Source of the DNA: Bryocella elongata
GTDB taxonomy: Bacteria > Acidobacteriota > Terriglobia > Terriglobales > Acidobacteriaceae
DNA length: 64,000 nt
NCBI RefSeq assembly: GCF_900108185.1
Contig: NZ_FNVA01000006.1
Span: 1-64,000, forward strand
Reading direction: 5' to 3'
In this document: piece by piece, positions 42,729 through 51,301 of the stretch
How the letters are laid out: each line of letters opens with the position of its first letter
How positions within the stretch are numbered: the stretch's first letter is position 1
Notes under the pieces: model-generated
Database searches by the model: none
The model's input: only the letters and a program-made list of their open reading frames with translations
What the model was told of the DNA's origin: nothing
Position numbers and translations under genes: made by a program

Positions 42729-45700
42729 ATGAAGCCATCACGAATTGACGGACTGGAGCTTCCCGCAGTGGGAGGCGCGGCAACGCGCTCCGCGGCTCCG
42801 CCTGCCTTCCGTCTGGACGTTGTGCGCAGCGTGCGGCAACATGTCCCGCTTGCCTTGTCGGTCGGTACGATTGTCTTTGCGCTGGTGGTGATCTTCGCCC
42901 TCTCGCGCAAGCCTATGTACCAGGCGGAGAGCATGACGTACGTGGAGCCCCTGGTGACACGCAGCGTCGACGACGGCACACCGGGCGTCTACGATCCCTC
43001 CCGCTACGACTCCTACCTGCAGCAGCAGATGCAGACCGCCACGCGGCCAGACATCCTGGAGCAGGCGATCGCGACCCTTCCCGCGGGCACGTGGCAGCTG
43101 CCGGGAGAAGACATTCACAGCGCTGCAGCTCGCCTGGCAGCCTCGCTGAAGGTGCAGCGCGTGGCCCAGAGTTACCAGCTGTCGATCAGCCTCAGCAGCC
43201 CGAATCCACGTCAGGCTGCGGATGTTGTGAACGCCGCGACCAATATCTTCCTGCAGCAAGGGCGGCACGACGAGACGGTGCGGCAGGATGGCCGCTTGCA
43301 GTTGCTCAAGGAAGAGCACGCACGCATCCAGGCGGAGCTCGACGCAGACCAGAAAGAGCAGACCCAGCTTGGCCAGCAGCTCGGAGTGGCGGACCCGGCG
43401 GGTTCGTTCGGCAATCCCTTCGACTCGCAGCTCGCGAACATTCGCTCTGAGCTGGTGAGCGCACGCCAGGCGCACGATATTGCTGCCGCTCAGCTCGCAA
43501 CCATTGCCTCGGCTAAGGACCCTGACGGCGCGAAGGCCGTCGCCGACGATGCGATTGCCAGCGATGCCACCGTGACCGCGCTGAAGCAGACCATCACCCA
43601 GCGGCGCGCGCTACTGGCCAGCCAGATGGCGGCTCTGACGCCGGCGAATCCGGTCTACAAGCAGGACCAGCAGGAGATCGCGCAGCTCGACAAGCAGCTT
43701 GATGGCCGCGTGACGCAGCTGCGTGATGTTGCAGAGCGCAAGCTGGAAGATAAGCTTCGACTGGACCTCGAGCGAACGGGCGATGTGGAGGCCCGGCTCA
43801 ACGGGCAACTGGCACAGCAGACCGCGCTGGCGCATACTGCGGCGCCGCGGCTGCAGCGGGCGACCGAGCTGGCTGCAGATATCACTCGGCTGGAGAATCG
43901 ATACACCACCGTTGAAGAAGCGATTCGCAGTCTTTCGCTGGATACGAATGGCCCCGGTACCACGCACTTGGTCGTTGCCGCTTCGGTGCCATCCAAGCCT
44001 GAGCCCAGCAAACAGAGACTGCTGTTTGCGCTGGCATTGCCTCTCGGCCTCCTCGCCGGAATTGCCGCTGCAGTCTTCGCCCGCAAGCGTGACCCGCGCC
44101 TCTACACCGAGGGCGACGTGGAGGAGCAGATCGGATTCCTGCCCATGGTGTCGATGCCGGCGCTAGAAGAGGTATCGAGCGTAGCTGCGGAAGAATACCT
44201 GTTGCGCATGGCCGCCGCCCTCGAACGCGCCTATCGTGTGGGTAAGGCGAGGACCTTCGTCTTCACCGCAGCGACTCCGACCACTGATATCTCGGGCTTC
44301 GTCCATGCGTTGCGCTTGAAGCTTATCGGTCTTGGGTTCAAGACCCAGGCCGTCTCTGCCGACGAAGCTTTGCTGGGGCAAAACGTCGGCGTCCAGCCGG
44401 CAGCGGTTCGGCCAGGTTTGCAGGACGGCCTCGCGACCGCGAGCCTGGACCGGCTCAAGTCCAGCTATGACATGATCCTGCTCGAGGCCCGGCCGCTGAT
44501 GCATTCGGCGGAGGCCGAGTATGCGGTGCGTACCGCAGACGCGACGATCCTCGTTGTCGAGAGCGCCTTCACGACCAACGAAGAGATCCGAGAGTGCGCC
44601 CTCCTGCTGCAGCGGCTCAAGGCCGATGGCATCGGAGTGGCCTTGCTCGGACTGCACCGCAACGTCGTTGGAGCCGAGATGCGCGCGTCGATCGCAGAGG
44701 CCGAGCGCCGCCGGCCAGCGCGTGCAATTCCTACCGCGACCGCCGAGCCTAAAGTGTTGGAAGATCGTGTGTACGACATGATGGAGCGTCGCGCCCGGCA
44801 GGAGAGAGTGGTTTCTGCCCGTGAAGACGCCGGGAAACTTGGTATCGTGGAGCCAAAGCGTGCTCCCGACGAGGATCAGGCCCCGTACGAAGATCGAATC
44901 TCATCCTTCCAGCACGAAGAGCAGGATGGTACGCCTTACGTGGAGTGCGTGACCGCTGCTCGACCGAACGTCACACCTGCCACTATCTCTCGTCCGGTCT
45001 CGTCGGCCAGCACCCGGGAGGTCCCCATGCGGGACAAGATGGACGACCTGCGCAAGAGCCTTGCGCAAGTGGAATTCACAGACAACAACATCGCAGATGA
45101 TCTGCCTGATGGGAGTCCAGCCGTGGGTCGAAGCTTCTTCCGCTTCTTTGAACGTAATCCGGAGGAGGAATCTCCGGCAGTGATTGGCTCGGAGATCGAG
45201 CGCGCCTTTGATCGTGTGCTCAAGCGCCCAGAGCCGCAGCCCCGTCGGTCGAACTCCAGCCAGGAGTTTGGCCGAACCGCGGCCGAACCGACGCCGCAGC
45301 TTCCTTCGCGCTACATCCCCGCAGAGCCCGCGCCGCCGGTCATCCCGGAGCGTCATCCTCTGATGCAGGACCTCGTGCCTGCGGAGCCGATGCAGCCTGC
45401 GTGGAGCTTCGCTCCCGAGAACCACGCGCCTGACCGCGAAAGCAACAGCTACGACGCTTCAAGCTACGATTCTGCTGGCTACGATTCAGGGAATCATTCA
45501 GCTGAGGGCTACATGTCCGAAAGCTATGCTGCCGCGCCCTCGTCCCACCAGCCCGACTTCGACACTCTCCGTGAGTTGAGAATGCCCTGGGGACAGTCCG
45601 AGCCCGAGGCGATTGAGCCTGAGGTGTCGCCGCTTTCTGAAGCAAGAATGCCCTGGACGTATTCCTCATCGTCCTATGCACCGCAATCGCACACGTCGGA

Positions 45701-48044
45701 CGATGCGCTGCATCCGGTGGCCGAAGAGCCGATGCAACATGCAGTGTCGAAGGCCGCGACGGGGCCGACGCCCCCTGCTCCATCCTCCGACCGCAGAGCT
45801 CTCTATCCGGTCTATGTGCCGTCGGAGAATGTGATCGCCGCCCGCATGCCCCAGCCACCGGCTACCGCACTGGACCCTGCGCCCGCGCACTTCCCTGATC
45901 CGGAGCTCACACCGTTTGCCAGGGAGCAGCACCGGCGGGAAGTCGCTCGTGCGGCCGAACCCCTTCCCGTAGCGCTCGTCGATCCCCGGCTGGACTCGGG
46001 TACCTTCCGTCACGTCGCGCCAGCCGAGATGACCACGGATCATCTTCGCTCCGAGCTCATTCCGGCGCATGCGACCGCAGTCGACCCGGCCGGGTCGATG
46101 TACGTGTTACGCGATGAGTTGTCCTCTCCGCTCGCATCGGCTCGCGTTGCTCCGGAGATGCGCGTCGCCGAACCGATCGCCATCAGCTCGGCCCGCAGTG
46201 CAGCGGCCGTAGCGGCCCAGCGCCTCGCCGCAAAGATGGCAGCTGAGCTTCCCGCCGCGCCTCCAACCCCTTCTTTTCCGCGGCGTGAGCATATCTCCGG
46301 CCACCACGCAGCATTTGCTGCCGAGGCTGTGACACCGGTAGTCGCCAGCCCGATCGCCGCAACTCCTGTGAGTTCAGCGTCCGCAGTCGAGGCGCCGGAT
46401 GAAGACATGCCTGGCTGGCTTTCGAGTGCTGAGGCCGAGCGTATCCGCCAACTGCTGGCGCGCTTCTCAGATGGCGTGGCGCGTTCGCAGGTCGAGGAGC
46501 CGGCCGCGACCTGGTTTGCCCAGCCGAGAAGTGCAGAGTCGCAGCCGGAGCCTGTGCCGGCTCTGGCGTCTGGCCCTCTGTACGCAGCCTCTGCGTTTCA
46601 GCCGATTCAAGCGCCCGAGCCGAAGAGTGCGTCTGACCTTCGCCCGGTCGCGTCGGTGGCCACGGCACGCCCCACCGACGCGGAGATCCACTTCGGCTAC
46701 TCGCACGCTCAGCCGTCCGTTCCCGCAGTCGAGGTTACGTCGTCTGCGTGGGGTGCGCCTTCGGCAGCAGCAGCATCCTTCGTAGAGCCTGTGATCGCAG
46801 AGCCTGCAGTCCCGAGCTTTTCCGCGTACACTCCGTCAGTTTCGATTGAGGCCCCGCAGGTTTCCGCTTCAGCGCCTGTCAGCTGGTCGGTTCCGGATGC
46901 AATCCATGCTCCTGATTTCGGCGTGCCGGCTGAGCTGAAGGCCTACGAGATCCCGGCCTCGACGCTCCCCGCAGCTTCGATGCCCGTCCCCGAGTTTGCT
47001 TCGGCAGCGCACTTCGAGCAGCCCGCAGCTGCGCTGGATGCGGAGCCGGAAGGCGAAGTCGTTCCAGAGCTGCAGTGGCCGTCTTGGCCGACTCTCGCGC
47101 GCAATGCAACGCTTCTTCCGTCGGATCACCAGGAGGCGGAATCGCGACCCTGGTACGAGACCTTCGAGAACCACTTCCGCGAGGCCTCGCAGAACGAGTC
47201 GCTTGTCGTTGCGGAATCAGTTCCGCACGTCGCAGTCGAGCCGGCTCCCATCGCCGATGCAGATGCCGAGCCCGCGCCCAAGCCGGTTAGCTACGCTCCG
47301 GTTGCACCAACTCACGCGGAGCCGGCTCAAGCGGCACCCACTCCGGCACCGGGTCTTGCACTCCAGGTTGAGGCTCCGACCGAATCGATGGCCGCTCCGG
47401 TTGTCATCCGGGTGGCGGAGGCCGCGCCTCAGCCCGTGATCGAGGCCGTCAACAACTCGCAGACCCACGCTGTTCTGCCGACGAATCCCATCTCGACTCT
47501 CTACTCGAGCCATGCACCGTCCGCGGTCTCTCGTGCTTCGGCCGAGGCGGTGCTCGCGCGTACCCTGGCGCAGGCCCCGGTACGTTCCTTCGAAGAGTCC
47601 GGGCCGCTGTACTTTCACGAGTCGCATCCTGCGACTCCGATGCCGCGTGCCGACGCGGGGGAAACGCTCCGCTTCAACGGGAACGGGCACGCTCCCTCGA
47701 ATGGCAACGGCACTTCGACAAATGGCAACGGTAACGGCCACGCCAGCAATGGCAACGGTCACCCGGTCAATGGGTACCAGCGGCTCGTTGAATCCTCACG
47801 GTACGAGCTCCAGGCGGCTGAGGTCGAGTTTGAAGCGCCCACCCCCTGGAAGACGCGCAAGCCGCCTGTTTCAGCGCCCGCTCAGGTCGATGAACTGACC
47901 CCACAGCCTGGCCGCTGGGGTATGCTGAGTCGCTTCGATCCTCACTCGACCAGCGCCGATGTGCTCGGTCCCGCAGGTGCGCGTTTCGCTGAGGATCGCG
48001 ACGATTCTGAAGAGGAGCCGCAGCGCAGGTCTGCCACACGTTAG
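42729..48044 (+). CDS. Giant Wzc/GumC-like chain-length/co-polymerase protein with pseudo-BY-kinase and long disordered tail
   Basis: 1771 aa. Residues 1-450 form the Wzz/GumC module: membrane helix 41-62 (VPLALSVGTIVFALVVIFAL), a long periplasmic coiled-coil region (KEEHARIQAELDADQKEQTQ) and a second helix near 430 (LLFALALPLGLLAGIAAAVFA). Residues ~460-650 match the BY-kinase fold, but the Walker A position reads ATPTTDIS rather than GxxGxGKS/T, so it should not bind ATP as a kinase. DMILLEARPL stands where Walker A' is expected. The remaining ~1,070 residues are Pro/Ala/Glu/Ser-rich and probably disordered, with short conserved-looking islands (two RMPW copies near 950 and 970, RPWYETFENHFREA near 1475) and an Asn-Gly repeat near the end. 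Normal GumC/Wzc proteins are 450-750 aa. The frame is unbroken and the next gene starts 3 bp after the stop. Confidence 0.85.
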   Translation: MKPSRIDGLELPAVGGAATRSAAPPAFRLDVVRSVRQHVPLALSVGTIVFALVVIFALSRKPMYQAESMTYVEPLVTRSVDDGTPGVYDPSRYDSYLQQQMQTATRPDILEQAIATLPAGTWQLPGEDIHSAAARLAASLKVQRVAQSYQLSISLSSPNPRQAADVVNAATNIFLQQGRHDETVRQDGRLQLLKEEHARIQAELDADQKEQTQLGQQLGVADPAGSFGNPFDSQLANIRSELVSARQAHDIAAAQLATIASAKDPDGAKAVADDAIASDATVTALKQTITQRRALLASQMAALTPANPVYKQDQQEIAQLDKQLDGRVTQLRDVAERKLEDKLRLDLERTGDVEARLNGQLAQQTALAHTAAPRLQRATELAADITRLENRYTTVEEAIRSLSLDTNGPGTTHLVVAASVPSKPEPSKQRLLFALALPLGLLAGIAAAVFARKRDPRLYTEGDVEEQIGFLPMVSMPALEEVSSVAAEEYLLRMAAALERAYRVGKARTFVFTAATPTTDISGFVHALRLKLIGLGFKTQAVSADEALLGQNVGVQPAAVRPGLQDGLATASLDRLKSSYDMILLEARPLMHSAEAEYAVRTADATILVVESAFTTNEEIRECALLLQRLKADGIGVALLGLHRNVVGAEMRASIAEAERRRPARAIPTATAEPKVLEDRVYDMMERRARQERVVSAREDAGKLGIVEPKRAPDEDQAPYEDRISSFQHEEQDGTPYVECVTAARPNVTPATISRPVSSASTREVPMRDKMDDLRKSLAQVEFTDNNIADDLPDGSPAVGRSFFRFFERNPEEESPAVIGSEIERAFDRVLKRPEPQPRRSNSSQEFGRTAAEPTPQLPSRYIPAEPAPPVIPERHPLMQDLVPAEPMQPAWSFAPENHAPDRESNSYDASSYDSAGYDSGNHSAEGYMSESYAAAPSSHQPDFDTLRELRMPWGQSEPEAIEPEVSPLSEARMPWTYSSSSYAPQSHTSDDALHPVAEEPMQHAVSKAATGPTPPAPSSDRRALYPVYVPSENVIAARMPQPPATALDPAPAHFPDPELTPFAREQHRREVARAAEPLPVALVDPRLDSGTFRHVAPAEMTTDHLRSELIPAHATAVDPAGSMYVLRDELSSPLASARVAPEMRVAEPIAISSARSAAAVAAQRLAAKMAAELPAAPPTPSFPRREHISGHHAAFAAEAVTPVVASPIAATPVSSASAVEAPDEDMPGWLSSAEAERIRQLLARFSDGVARSQVEEPAATWFAQPRSAESQPEPVPALASGPLYAASAFQPIQAPEPKSASDLRPVASVATARPTDAEIHFGYSHAQPSVPAVEVTSSAWGAPSAAAASFVEPVIAEPAVPSFSAYTPSVSIEAPQVSASAPVSWSVPDAIHAPDFGVPAELKAYEIPASTLPAASMPVPEFASAAHFEQPAAALDAEPEGEVVPELQWPSWPTLARNATLLPSDHQEAESRPWYETFENHFREASQNESLVVAESVPHVAVEPAPIADADAEPAPKPVSYAPVAPTHAEPAQAAPTPAPGLALQVEAPTESMAAPVVIRVAEAAPQPVIEAVNNSQTHAVLPTNPISTLYSSHAPSAVSRASAEAVLARTLAQAPVRSFEESGPLYFHESHPATPMPRADAGETLRFNGNGHAPSNGNGTSTNGNGNGHASNGNGHPVNGYQRLVESSRYELQAAEVEFEAPTPWKTRKPPVSAPAQVDELTPQPGRWGMLSRFDPHSTSADVLGPAGARFAEDRDDSEEEPQRRSATR
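47676..47774 (+). repeat. Asn-Gly codon repeat near the end of the giant Wzc-like protein
   Basis: Repeated AAYGGN units encode NGNGHAPSNGNG, TSTNGNGNGHASNGNG and HPVNG. This low-complexity tract could change length by slippage in multiples of 6 bp, keeping the frame, and acts as a flexible linker before the last ~90 residues. Confidence 0.7.
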
Positions 48045-48047
48045 CCC

Positions 48048-48605
48048 ATGAGCATCTTTCGCCAGATTCGCAGCGACTGGATCGCGCATCAGCGCGACTG
48101 GTCGCGGCATGGCTTCTGGGCTCTGATGGTCTATCGTTTCGGCAACTGGCGCTATGGCATCCGCCCGCGCGCCCTGCGCATGCCTTTCTCGTTCGCCTAT
48201 CGCGTGCTGCACTTCATCTCGATCAGCCTCTGTGGCATTGAACTGCCGTGCGAGGTGAAGCTGGGCGACCGCTTCGTCATCGAGCATGTCGGCGGCATCG
48301 TCATCAGCGGCGACGCCGTCTTTGGCGAAGACTGCGTGATTCGCAATGGTGTTACCGTAGGGCTTCGTCATCGCGGCCAGCGTGGCTCGCCATGCATCGG
48401 TGATCGCGTGGACATAGGCGCCGGAGCCAAACTGCTGGGGCCAATCCGGATTGGAAACGATGTGGCCATCGGCGCCAATGCAGTGGTGCTCTGTGACGTA
48501 CCGGATGGCTGCGTCGCCGTCGGAATTCCCGCTCGTATCCTTTCGCGTCGCAGCCATGACGTTCCAACTGTTGAAGCAGGCATGGAAGATCTGGTGCTGC
48601 GATGA
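48048..48605 (+). CDS. Serine-acetyltransferase-like left-handed beta-helix acyltransferase
   Basis: 185 aa. A helical N-terminus (FRQIRSDWIAHQRDWSRHGF) like that of EPS-associated SAT homologues is followed by hexapeptide repeats (VKLGDRFVIEHVGGIVISGDAVFGEDCVIRNGVTVG), then SPCIGDRVDIGAGAKLLGPIRIG and the conserved ending AVVLCDVPDGCVAVGIPARIL. It probably O-acetylates a sugar of the EPS repeat unit with acetyl-CoA rather than serine, given the locus. It starts 3 bp after the giant gene, and its stop overlaps the next start (ATGA). Confidence 0.82.
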   Translation: MSIFRQIRSDWIAHQRDWSRHGFWALMVYRFGNWRYGIRPRALRMPFSFAYRVLHFISISLCGIELPCEVKLGDRFVIEHVGGIVISGDAVFGEDCVIRNGVTVGLRHRGQRGSPCIGDRVDIGAGAKLLGPIRIGNDVAIGANAVVLCDVPDGCVAVGIPARILSRRSHDVPTVEAGMEDLVLR

Positions 48606-49627
48606 GTCTCACGACATCGAGCACGGTGGTAGCTGCGACGCTGAGTGTTGTGATCATCGGTCGCAACGAAGGTGCGCGTCTCGAGCGGTGCCTGGAGTCG
48701 ATCGCACGTATGGACCGCGAGGGCCTGCAGGTCGATGTGATCTACGTCGACTCCGACTCGAAGGACAACAGCGTAGAGCTCGCGCGACGGCACGGAGCCC
48801 GCGTCGTCGCGCTTCATCCCATCAGGCCGACGGCGGCGCTTGGCCGCAATGCAGGCTGGCACGAATCGCAGGCCGAGTTCGTGCTCTTTCTCGATGGCGA
48901 CACGATCCTCGACCCGCAGTTTGTGCAGAAAGCACTCCCTGAGTTTGCGCAGCCGCGCATCGCCTGTGTCTGGGGCCATCGGCGCGAGAGAAAGCCGCTG
49001 CGTTCCATCTACTCGCGCGTGCTGGATCTCGACTGGATCTATGCTCCGGGAATCGTTCCGTTCTGTGGCGGCGACGCAATCTTCCGTCGCAGCGTGCTCA
49101 TCACGGCCCGTGGGTATGACGAGACGCTGATCGCCGGCGAGGAGCCGGAACTCTGCCAGCGATTGCAGATCCTCGGTCACCGCATCCTGCACATCGATAC
49201 CCCAATGACGGAGCATGACCTGGCGATCGATCGCTTTGCGCAGTACTGGAAGCGCGCCGAACGAGCAGGTCATGCCTACGCCGAGGTCTCGACCCGGCTT
49301 GCAGGTACAAAGTTTCCCTTGTGGTCCGAGGAGTCGCGGAGGAACCGGCTCCACGCTCTCGTGCTGATCGCTGTGCCGGTGATCGCGATCAGTGGGAGTG
49401 TGCTTTTGCGATCCGCGTGGCCGTTGCTCACGCTTGCGTTGCTCCCCATGGTCTTCCTGCGCTCGGCGTGGAAGGCGAGATGGAAGAAGGCAGACCCGAT
49501 CACGCTGATGCTCTACGGTGTGCACTCGCACCTGCAGCAGATTCCAATTGCGGTCGGCCAGTGGCGGTATCGAGTCGGCCGGCGCAAGGGGCGGACCATG
49601 AAGCTGGTGGAATACAAGCGGTCCTAG
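48602..49627 (+). CDS. GT2 glycosyltransferase with C-terminal membrane helices
   Basis: 341 aa. GT-A domain: LSVVIIGRNEGARLERCLES, YVDSDSKDNSVELARRHGAR, GRNAGWHESQAEFVLFLDGDTILDP (DGD as DxD) and FCGGDAIFRRSVL, with the acceptor-side acid in GEEPELCQRL. Two hydrophobic segments near the C-terminus (LHALVLIAVPVIAISGSVLL, LLTLALLPMVFL) anchor it in the membrane. It overlaps the acetyltransferase gene by 4 bp and ends tail-to-tail with the next, minus-strand gene, overlapping it by 4 bp. Confidence 0.85.
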   Translation: MSLTTSSTVVAATLSVVIIGRNEGARLERCLESIARMDREGLQVDVIYVDSDSKDNSVELARRHGARVVALHPIRPTAALGRNAGWHESQAEFVLFLDGDTILDPQFVQKALPEFAQPRIACVWGHRRERKPLRSIYSRVLDLDWIYAPGIVPFCGGDAIFRRSVLITARGYDETLIAGEEPELCQRLQILGHRILHIDTPMTEHDLAIDRFAQYWKRAERAGHAYAEVSTRLAGTKFPLWSEESRRNRLHALVLIAVPVIAISGSVLLRSAWPLLTLALLPMVFLRSAWKARWKKADPITLMLYGVHSHLQQIPIAVGQWRYRVGRRKGRTMKLVEYKRS

Positions 49628-50226
49628 CGCGTCTGCAAGGGCTTCGCAGGAACTCCGCCAACGGTTTCTCCTGCAGCTACATCACGCGTGACGACAGCAT
49701 TCGCACCAACCGTCGCATGATCGCCCAAAGTCACTCCGCTGAGTACCGCTACACCACGGCCGATCCATACCTCTCGCCCGAGCACGATGGGTCTTGCGAC
49801 GTGGGGCGAGTCTCTCAGCGTGATTCCGGACTCGCGCGTGTGGTTTGCGTCGCGAAGGCTGGCGTATTCGCCAACCATGCAACCATCGCCAAGAACGATC
49901 CGGGAGCGAGCAACGATGTGCACTCCGCTCGACAAGACAACGCCCTTGCCAAGCACGATCTCTCCATCTCCTTCGGTCTCTAGATAGACCCCGGGATACA
50001 GGAGAGCGTCGCCGCCGAACCGTATGTTTCCGGTGCCGTAGACCTGGGTGGCGCCCATCACGACTACAGAAGCCGGCAGTGGATGGCGCAGTGCGGCAGC
50101 GAGCCTTGCATGCGAGATCAATCTCACTACAAGGACACGCGGAAGTTCGATTGTGCGGAGGAGCATTCGCAAGGGCGCGGTCAGCAGAGTCTTCAATGGA
50201 GATCCCGAGGATGTAGAAGCGAACAT
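49624..50226 (-). CDS. WcaF-like hexapeptide acyltransferase
   Basis: 200 aa. Left-handed beta-helix with many hexapeptide turns (TGNIRFGGDALLYPGVYLE, GEIVLGKGVVLSSGVHIVAR, IVLGDGCMVGEYASLRDANH), then the catalytic-loop-type DANHTRESG and the ending IGRGVAVLSGVTLGDHATVGANAVVTRDVAAGETVGGVPAK. This is the NodL/WcaF/maltose-acetyltransferase pattern; it most likely acetylates a glycan residue. It sits 4 bp after the preceding minus-strand GT2 gene. Confidence 0.82.
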   Translation of the reverse strand: MFASTSSGSPLKTLLTAPLRMLLRTIELPRVLVVRLISHARLAAALRHPLPASVVVMGATQVYGTGNIRFGGDALLYPGVYLETEGDGEIVLGKGVVLSSGVHIVARSRIVLGDGCMVGEYASLRDANHTRESGITLRDSPHVARPIVLGREVWIGRGVAVLSGVTLGDHATVGANAVVTRDVAAGETVGGVPAKPLQTR

Positions 50227-50230
50227 CGCG

Positions 50231-51301
50231 TCACCACGGCTGCGGCGGTGAGATACGGCCGCCGTTCGTATCGCGCCAGGCCTGGTTCATCAGCCGGATG
50301 AGTGCGCGGAAGTGGACTGCGCGGCGTTGCCGTTCCTCGCTGCGGCTCGCGAGGTTGCGAAGCCACGAAGCTGTGTAGAGCAGCTGCTCCATGCGCCTGG
50401 CAGCCCATGCGCGGGAGCCGTGATGCCTGCGGTAGTAGAGCAGCGAGCTGCGCATGCGCCACAGTACAACCTGTGCCGCGATGGAAGAGAACTCCAGTGT
50501 CTTGAGCTGGCGCGAGCTCTCGCCGCCGATATGCGTTACCACGATATCGGGCCAGTAGCAGACCTCGTACCCTGCGTTCTTGAGGCGGCGGCAGAGATCA
50601 ACCTCTTCGTAGTAAAGGAAAAATGCAGGATCGAAGTTGCCGACACGCTGTAAAGCTTCGGGCCGCAGAATGGCGAACGCGCCTGGGATCCAGTCGACGC
50701 TGGCTGGTTGCGTGAGGTCGCTCCAGGTGCGGTCGAGGCGGCCGAAGAAGCGCGAACGTGGATAACGATACGCGAGGCCGCTCAGCACGATAGCGTCGCC
50801 AAGCACGGTATGGAACATACGCGCCGAGGGTTGCGGCGAACCGTCTCGACTAATTAGGCGAGCACCTCCAGCTGCGCAACCTGGGTTCGCATCCATGTGC
50901 GCGATGGCGCGTTGAAGCGCGTCCTCATGCAGAAAGGCGTCTGAGTTCAGCAGCACAAGATATCGGCCACAAGCCTGTTCGAGAGCGAGATTGTTCGCCC
51001 GGCCAAAGCCGACATTCTCAGTGGTACGCAATAGGCGAACCTGAGGGAACGTTTCAGCGACCATCTCGGCAGAGCCATCGCGAGACGCGTTGTCCACGAC
51101 GAAGAGCTCAGAGCTGAAGGGCGCGGACAACTGCAGTGCGGACGTGATGCACTCCCGCAGGAGTTCGCGGGTATTGAAGCTCACGATGATGATGGAGAGC
51201 TCCGGTCGCACAGGTTCACGGGCATCGGGCTTCGGTCCGGCGTCGCCCAATGCCTTGAGCGTCGTGGCCTGCGACGTCTCCGCGATGACCGCCGGGCTCA
51301 C
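50231..51301 (-). CDS. GT2 glycosyltransferase, rhamnosyltransferase-like
   Basis: About 356 aa from GTG 51301, which has GAGGAG 8 nt upstream and overlaps the previous stop (GTGA). Typical GT2 sequence: LSIIIVSFNTRELLRECITS, FVVDNASRDGSAEMVAETFP, GFGRANNLALEQACGRYLVLLNSDAFL (NSD as DxD), DWIPGAFAILRPEAL and FDPAFFLYYEEVDLCRRLKN. This is the WbbL/rhamnosyltransferase-type subgroup of GT2, though donor assignment from sequence is unreliable. Confidence 0.85.
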   Translation of the reverse strand: MSPAVIAETSQATTLKALGDAGPKPDAREPVRPELSIIIVSFNTRELLRECITSALQLSAPFSSELFVVDNASRDGSAEMVAETFPQVRLLRTTENVGFGRANNLALEQACGRYLVLLNSDAFLHEDALQRAIAHMDANPGCAAGGARLISRDGSPQPSARMFHTVLGDAIVLSGLAYRYPRSRFFGRLDRTWSDLTQPASVDWIPGAFAILRPEALQRVGNFDPAFFLYYEEVDLCRRLKNAGYEVCYWPDIVVTHIGGESSRQLKTLEFSSIAAQVVLWRMRSSLLYYRRHHGSRAWAARRMEQLLYTASWLRNLASRSEERQRRAVHFRALIRLMNQAWRDTNGGRISPPQPW

